A DNA stretch of 9,995 nt from an uncultured Campylobacter sp. (GTDB lineage: Bacteria; Campylobacterota; Campylobacteria; Campylobacterales; Campylobacteraceae), in NCBI RefSeq assembly GCF_938031315.1, contig NZ_CALHHT010000086.1:1-9995 (forward strand), written 5' to 3'. The notes beneath the pieces were generated by a model. It had not been told where the DNA came from, made no database searches, and was given only the letters and a program-made list of their open reading frames with translations. The stretch's first letter is position 1; every line of letters begins with the position of its first letter. The position numbers and the translations under genes are program-made. This document shows positions 7,014 through 9,995 of this stretch, in pieces.

Positions 7014-7147
7014 CGCCCTGACAAACGCTATGTGAAATTTAATCTCGCTCGACCGAACACACAAGAAATTCCATGAGCTGCTCCGCCAAACATAGCGCAT
7101 ATTTATATTAGATTTTTAGAGGCTAGCTACGGAGTAAATTTCGCCGA

Positions 7148-7194
7148 GCGCGGCTTTGTTTTTTGAACGTAAAATTTTATTTTCATAGCCGCGC
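7148..7194. repeat. 8-bp GC-rich inverted repeat in the divergent spacer
   Basis: GCGCGGCT (7148-7155) and AGCCGCGC (7187-7194) are perfect reverse complements with a 31-nt A/T-rich loop that includes a T-run. It directly precedes the inverted repeat that flanks TATAAT at 7211. The two could form successive stems, or protein sites, upstream of the MFS gene. Confidence 0.4.
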
Positions 7195-7196
7195 AG

Positions 7197-7236
7197 AGGC
7201 TAAATTTAGCTATAATTCCCGCTTGAAATTTAGCCT
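7197..7236 (+). promoter_or_regulatory. 11-bp inverted repeat bracketing a TATAAT box
   Basis: AGGCTAAATTT (7197-7207) and AAATTTAGCCT (7226-7236) are perfect reverse complements separated by 18 nt. A consensus TATAAT lies at 7211-7216 inside the spacer, so a protein bound to both arms would cover a promoter. Transcription would start near 7223 and reach the SotB-like gene after about 150 nt. The left arm is part of the 12-bp palindrome GCTAAATTTAGC. An operator or promoter role is inferred from geometry only. Confidence 0.45.
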
Positions 7237-7266
7237 GGAGCGTGCACGCAAATGCAGCGCGCAAAA

Positions 7267-7288
7267 TTTTAAATTTTAAAATTTAAAA
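7267..7288. repeat. 22-bp perfect A/T-only palindrome
   Basis: The half-site TTTTAAATTTT is followed by its exact reverse complement with no spacer. It lies about 85 bp before the SotB-like start codon, in the predicted leader if transcription begins near 7223. A/T-rich DNA makes such palindromes more likely by chance, but 22 bp is long. It could bend or melt DNA, bind a regulator, or form a weak RNA hairpin. Confidence 0.5.
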
Positions 7289-7323
7289 CACAGCCTCGTA
7301 AAAACCGCAAAATGCGCCAGGCT

Positions 7324-7329
7324 TATAGT
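7324..7329 (+). promoter_or_regulatory. Alternative -10 box near the SotB-like gene
   Basis: TATAGT matches TATAAT at five of six positions and would give a start near 7336 with a leader of about 35 nt. It is closer to the gene than the TATAAT at 7211 but a weaker match. No -35 is evident. Confidence 0.35.
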
Positions 7330-7370
7330 CAAAATTTAAAAGTGGAATTAAAAGTAGAAAGAGAAAACCG

Positions 7371-8540
7371 ATGAACGTCCATAAAATCGCTTATACGAGA
7401 GTTGTCGCGTTAGCGTTTGCCGCCTTTATTTTTAATACGACGGAATTTATCCCCGTGGCCCTGCTAAGCGACATTGCGGCGGATTTTAAGATGGATGTTA
7501 CGAGTACGGGCCTAATCATCACGATCTACGCGTGGGCAGTGAGTATCCTTTCGCTGCCGTTGATGCTACTTACTTCAAAGCTTGAGCGTAAGAGGCTGCT
7601 TTTGCGGCTTTTTGTGCTGTTTACGCTAAGCCACGTCCTGGCGGCCATTGCGTGGAATTTTGCCGTTTTGGTAATCGCGCGACTGGGCATCGCGATTTCG
7701 CACGCGATCTTTTGGTCGATCACCTCATCGCTCGTCGTGCGCGTAGCGCCGATAAATAAAGGCTCTCAGGCCATCGGCATGCTCGCTCTTGGCACCTCGC
7801 TTGCGATGGTTTTAGGGCTTCCTTTGGGGCGCGTGGTCGGCGAGCTTTTTGGCTGGAGGATTACGTTTTTCGCGATCGGCGCGCTTGCGGCGGCCGAGGC
7901 GCTGTTTCTTTGGAAAATTTTACCGTTTTTGCCAAGCAGGCGCGCGGGCTCTCTTGCTAGCTTGCCGATGCTTGCAAAGCGCCCTATGCTGCTTGCTTTG
8001 TATCTGCTGACGTTTTTGATCGTAGGCGCGCATTTTACGACCTACAGCTACGTCGAGCCCTTCGTGGCGAAATTTAATCCCGCAGGGGATCATTTCGTAA
8101 CCTACGTCCTGCTTGCATTCGGCGCTTCGGGAATCGCTGCGAGCGTGCTTTTTTCAAAGCTTTACCGCTCATTTCCGAACGCATTTTTGATCTGCGCGAT
8201 TCTCTTTATCCTAGCCTCGGTGCTGACGCTAAAAGCTTTTGCCGCAAATGACGCGGCGCTGCTGCTCGCAGCTTTCGTCTGGGGAGTGGGGATTTTCGGC
8301 TTCGGACTCTGCTTGCAGATTAGGGTTTTGGCGCTAGCTCCCGACGCTACCGATGTCGCGATATCGATCTATTCGGCGATCTACAACGTAGGCATCGGCG
8401 GCGGAGCGCTTTTGGGGCATCAGATCGCAACGAGATTCGGGCTTGAACACATAGGCGAGGCAGGCGCGATACTGGGCGCGCTAGGGCTTGCAAGCTACCT
8501 CTACGCAAGCGTGAAATTTGCGGAGAAAAATAGCGCGTAG
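7371..8540 (+). CDS. sotB: SotB-like MFS sugar/drug efflux transporter
   Basis: A 389-residue major facilitator superfamily protein, the usual length for the DHA1/SotB (YdeA) group, with about 12 hydrophobic segments in two halves divided by a short loop near residues 190-203 (PFLPSRRAGSL). The N-terminal FNTTEFIPVALLSDIAADF is a close form of the SotB/AraJ-type motif after helix 1. The first cytoplasmic loop carries TSKLERKRLLL in place of the usual MFS motif A. Expected role: proton-driven export of sugars or small drugs through the inner membrane. For an organism that probably does not use sugars, drug or metabolite export is as likely as sugar export (inference). Only a weak purine tract (GAAAGAG) precedes ATG 7371. 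The gene stands alone, convergent with gntR and divergent from the YeeE gene. No clear terminator hairpin follows. Confidence 0.9.
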   Translation: MNVHKIAYTRVVALAFAAFIFNTTEFIPVALLSDIAADFKMDVTSTGLIITIYAWAVSILSLPLMLLTSKLERKRLLLRLFVLFTLSHVLAAIAWNFAVLVIARLGIAISHAIFWSITSSLVVRVAPINKGSQAIGMLALGTSLAMVLGLPLGRVVGELFGWRITFFAIGALAAAEALFLWKILPFLPSRRAGSLASLPMLAKRPMLLALYLLTFLIVGAHFTTYSYVEPFVAKFNPAGDHFVTYVLLAFGASGIAASVLFSKLYRSFPNAFLICAILFILASVLTLKAFAANDAALLLAAFVWGVGIFGFGLCLQIRVLALAPDATDVAISIYSAIYNVGIGGGALLGHQIATRFGLEHIGEAGAILGALGLASYLYASVKFAEKNSA

Positions 8541-8618
8541 GCTTAAATTTGCGAAAGAGCTTCGGCGAGATTAGCGCGCGCTTTTAGTTGGCGCTTTAAA
8601 ACGGCAGTTTTATGGGTC

Positions 8619-8636
8619 TAAATTTTTAAAAATTTA
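8619..8636. repeat. 18-bp perfect A/T-only palindrome
   Basis: The half-site TAAATTTTT is followed directly by its reverse complement, about 80 bp after the SotB-like stop codon and just beyond the end of the possible small ORF. It could act as a weak bidirectional terminator, but it lacks G-C pairs. It resembles the 22-bp palindrome at 7267 in composition, not in exact sequence. Confidence 0.4.
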
Positions 8637-8650
8637 TCCCTCGCGACCAG

Positions 8651-8809
8651 CTAAATTTGCAGATAAAATTTAACCTCGCGCCTAATTACACCGTTTTTAA
8701 TATGCGTTTCTTGCAATGACACGTCTTTGCCGTCAAGCGCAATATCCGAAGTGCTTAAATTTAGCGTCGGTATCGTTGCGATCGATAAAACCTTAAGATT
8801 TTTTATCAA
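8651..8809 (-). CDS. Possible small or truncated exported protein (52 codons)
   Basis: The minus strand has an open frame from TTG 8809-8807 to TAG 8653-8651, preceded by AAGGGAG 2-3 nt upstream, a strong but tightly spaced ribosome site. The product starts MIKNLKVLSIATIPTLNLS, a basic start followed by a moderately hydrophobic stretch like a poor signal peptide. It continues with STSDIALDGKDVSLQET and ends in VKFYLQI. I do not recognise it. The abrupt end suggests either a true small protein or the 5' remnant of a larger exported protein gene. No ATG is available in frame before the upstream stop at 8839-8837. It lies 145 bp downstream of gntR on the same strand. It could also be chance, since the frame is short. 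Confidence 0.35.
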   Translation of the reverse strand: MIKNLKVLSIATIPTLNLSTSDIALDGKDVSLQETHIKNGVIRREVKFYLQI

Positions 8810-8944
8810 TTCTCCCTTGATATAATTTATGCGATTTTAGAAGCTATTTGATCGGGAAATGTTTTAGTTGATGTAAAAATAGGCATAAATTTAATCTCGA
8901 TAAGAATTTAACAAGTTTGTTGCGACGCGAATGCTACACTTTGT

Positions 8945-8970
8945 AAAAAAATACTTAAAGGCTATTTTTT
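8945..8970 (-). terminator. A/T stem with T-run at the gntR stop codon
   Basis: AAAAAATA (8946-8953) and TATTTTTT (8963-8970) can pair around a 9-nt loop that contains the gntR stop. On the minus strand the 3' arm is itself a seven-T run, the form of a terminator, but the stem has no G-C pairs. It may be bidirectional or inactive. Confidence 0.3.
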
Positions 8971-9614
8971 ATCGCATCTTCTAAAATATTTTTCGTCTTA
9001 TTAGTATGTGCTGTGTTGAGATGAACTAATTTTTTTAAGTCTTTTTTCTGATACGCTTCTATTATTGCCCTGTGTTCCTCATTTGAGGATTCTATATGGG
9101 ATTTTTTATAAAACAAAGACAGTGAAACATATGGGATTGCCGCCATTATAAGGGTTTCGACGATATTAAATGTCCTACTACCGCTTTCGCTCTGCCAAAA
9201 GCATCGATGAAAATTGGCATTTAACAAAGCCCATTCGTTTAAATCCGTGCAAGTTTCGATCTGTTCTTGGATATTAATTGCTTTTTGTAGATACTCAGTA
9301 TCATATTTTTCAAACGCATCCGTTATAAGTTTGCTTTCCAATAAAATTCTGAGTTCATAAATTTCTTTTGCTTCCTTGTAGCAAAGCCCCTTTACAATTG
9401 CGCCTTTAAACGGATCGAAACTGATTAGCCCTTTTGCCGTCAGAATTTTTAGCGCTTCCCTTACCGGCGTAGCGCTAACGTTAAATCTCTTTGAAATTTC
9501 ATTTTGTTTTAGCTTGGAGCCGGATTTTATATTTCCGTTTAAAATATCTTGACTAAGACTATGGACTATAAATTCTGTTGTGGTGATAGGACGATCCGAA
9601 TTGAGATGTATCAT
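8955..9614 (-). CDS. GntR family transcriptional regulator, FCD (FadR-like) type
   Basis: A 219-residue regulator of standard FadR-subfamily length. Residues about 10-75 form the winged helix-turn-helix, with LSQDILNGNIKSGSKLKQNE, then FNVSATPVREALKIL (recognition region) and a wing GLISFDPFKGAIVKG. Residues about 80-212 are the all-helical FCD ligand domain; ANFHRCFW, NEEHRAIIEAY and LNTAHTNK hold the histidines expected for the metal and effector site. FCD regulators usually sense small carboxylic acids. GGAG sits 5 nt before ATG 9614. The gene follows the asparaginase gene by 62 bp on the same strand and has its own TATAAT promoter, overlapped by a GT-N5-AC palindrome that could be an autoregulatory operator. 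Control of asparagine/aspartate use is a reasonable guess from position only. The gene is notably A/T-rich compared with nifJ. Confidence 0.93.
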   Translation of the reverse strand: MIHLNSDRPITTTEFIVHSLSQDILNGNIKSGSKLKQNEISKRFNVSATPVREALKILTAKGLISFDPFKGAIVKGLCYKEAKEIYELRILLESKLITDAFEKYDTEYLQKAINIQEQIETCTDLNEWALLNANFHRCFWQSESGSRTFNIVETLIMAAIPYVSLSLFYKKSHIESSNEEHRAIIEAYQKKDLKKLVHLNTAHTNKTKNILEDAIKNSL

Positions 9615-9634
9615 TTATTCTCCGTTTTTTAGGA

Positions 9635-9643
9635 GTATTATAC
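9635..9643 (-). promoter_or_regulatory. gntR -10 box overlapped by a GT-N5-AC palindrome
   Basis: The minus strand has a consensus TATAAT (9642-9637), giving a start near 9630 and a leader of about 16 nt. The same bases form GTAT-T-ATAC (9635-9643), which fits the general GT-N-AC operator form of GntR-family regulators. Binding there would block the promoter. A weak TTGTTT lies upstream at 9662-9657. Confidence 0.55.
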
Positions 9644-9676
9644 AAAAATAATATAAAAACAATCCAGATCGATGCC

Positions 9677-9995
9677 TCAGAAATTTCCAAATTCTTTTTT
9701 TATCTGTTCCAAATTCATGTTGTTTGCCAACAAAAGCATCAACAAAAGCCTCGCTTTAATTGGCGATAACCAGCCGGACATTATACAACCGATACTTTGT
9801 AAATCCATCTCCGAGCCCTTATAACCGTATGTCTTAGTAGCGCAGATCCCGCTACCTGTGCGAGAAGCGACGACGACCGGAATTTGAGCATCTTTTAGCT
9901 TGTCCATCATATCATATGATACGTGTCCGGCACCTACGCCACTAATTACGATACCGCTAAAATTAGCACGCACAGCAAGCTCAATCATCTCGCCG
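9677..9995 (-). CDS. ansB: Type II L-asparaginase, C-terminal part (5' end beyond the window)
   Basis: The open frame runs from the right edge to TGA 9679-9677, giving about 105 C-terminal residues of a protein that is normally about 330-350 long. The ATG at 9988 is internal: the frame stays open to the edge (Gly-Glu precede it). The residues match the C-terminal domain of bacterial type II asparaginases: GIVISGVGAGHVSYD, PVVVASRTGSGIC, and GWLSPIKARLLLMLLL followed by the usual ending with IKKEFGNF, close in form to the Erwinia/E. coli ending. The enzyme hydrolyses L-asparagine to aspartate and ammonia. The N-terminal catalytic Thr residues and any signal peptide are outside the window, so activity and location (usually periplasmic) cannot be judged. 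It lies 62 bp upstream of gntR on the same strand. Confidence 0.93.
   Translation of the reverse strand, partial: GEMIELAVRANFSGIVISGVGAGHVSYDMMDKLKDAQIPVVVASRTGSGICATKTYGYKGSEMDLQSIGCIMSGWLSPIKARLLLMLLLANNMNLEQIKKEFGNF

Larger units (their letters stand above)
6842..7370. other. Divergent spacer between the YeeE and SotB-like genes
   Basis: About 530 bp without a convincing gene. It contains A/T-rich palindromes, several inverted repeats listed separately, and two plausible plus-strand -10 boxes (TATAAT at 7211, TATAGT at 7324). GCTAAATTTAGC, a 12-bp palindrome, occurs at 6909-6920 and again at 7199-7210. The short ORFs here lack ribosome sites. I see no tRNA or recognisable riboswitch fold. 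Its length for a divergent spacer suggests regulation, or decay of a lost gene. Confidence 0.5.
8541..8954. other. Spacer between the convergent SotB-like and gntR genes
   Basis: About 410 bp with no conserved gene that I recognise. It contains a repeated GCGCTTT (8578, 8591), an 18-bp A/T palindrome at 8619-8636, the possible minus-strand small ORF at 8651-8809, a plus-strand TGATATAAT extended -10 at 8818-8826, and then A/T-rich sequence up to the gntR stop. The G/C content drops toward the right. Confidence 0.5.

Noticed and set aside
6975..7100. 41-codon minus-strand ORF in the divergent spacer
   Set aside because: No ribosome site before the ATG at 7100 and an unlikely composition (many Arg, Ser, Val, Phe without pattern); probably chance.
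8573..8595. AGCGC...GCGCT repeat as terminator of the SotB-like gene
   Set aside because: Only five pairs with a long loop and no T-run after it; the stretch is better described as a direct repeat of GCGCTTT.

Overview
The window looks like chromosomal DNA of a Campylobacter-type epsilonproteobacterium, possibly one of the higher-GC, anaerobic, asaccharolytic species (inference). The reasons are the dense AAATTT/AATTTTA words between and inside genes, the gene content (a single-chain pyruvate:ferredoxin oxidoreductase, a type II asparaginase, a short DUF2325 protein), and promoters that show a -10 box without a clear -35.

Layout, left to right. Positions 1-1016 hold a two-gene minus-strand unit: a DUF2325 protein with a C-terminal cysteine cluster, then an unrecognised Lys/Ser-rich ORF that overlaps it by 8 nt and leaves the window at base 1. 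Positions 1135-1827 (minus) encode an Asp/Glu-racemase-family enzyme with both catalytic cysteines. Positions 1938-5519 (minus) encode a complete pyruvate:ferredoxin/flavodoxin oxidoreductase (nifJ/por). Positions 5790-6806 (minus) encode a YeeE/YedE membrane protein of the thiosulfate/sulfur uptake type. A 564-bp divergent spacer follows, rich in palindromes and inverted repeats, one of which brackets a TATAAT. Positions 7371-8540 (plus) encode a SotB-like MFS exporter. The next spacer (8541-8954) contains a possible 52-codon minus-strand ORF with a TTG start. Positions 8955-9614 (minus) encode an FCD-type GntR regulator, and 9677-9995 (minus) the C-terminal third of a type II L-asparaginase that enters from the right edge.

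Functionally, the window fits an organism living on amino and organic acids. Asparaginase yields aspartate, the racemase family acts on Asp/Glu-like amino acids, and PFOR turns pyruvate into acetyl-CoA and reduced ferredoxin or flavodoxin. The GntR gene is the likeliest local regulator of asparaginase or of itself, because a GT-N5-AC palindrome lies on its -10 box. The right end (about 8810-9995) is clearly more AT-rich than nifJ.

No tRNA, rRNA, CRISPR array, insertion sequence or phage gene was seen. No complete new multi-gene system is evident. The best leads are the overlapping DUF2325/unknown gene pair, the inverted repeats at promoters, and the small ORF beside gntR.
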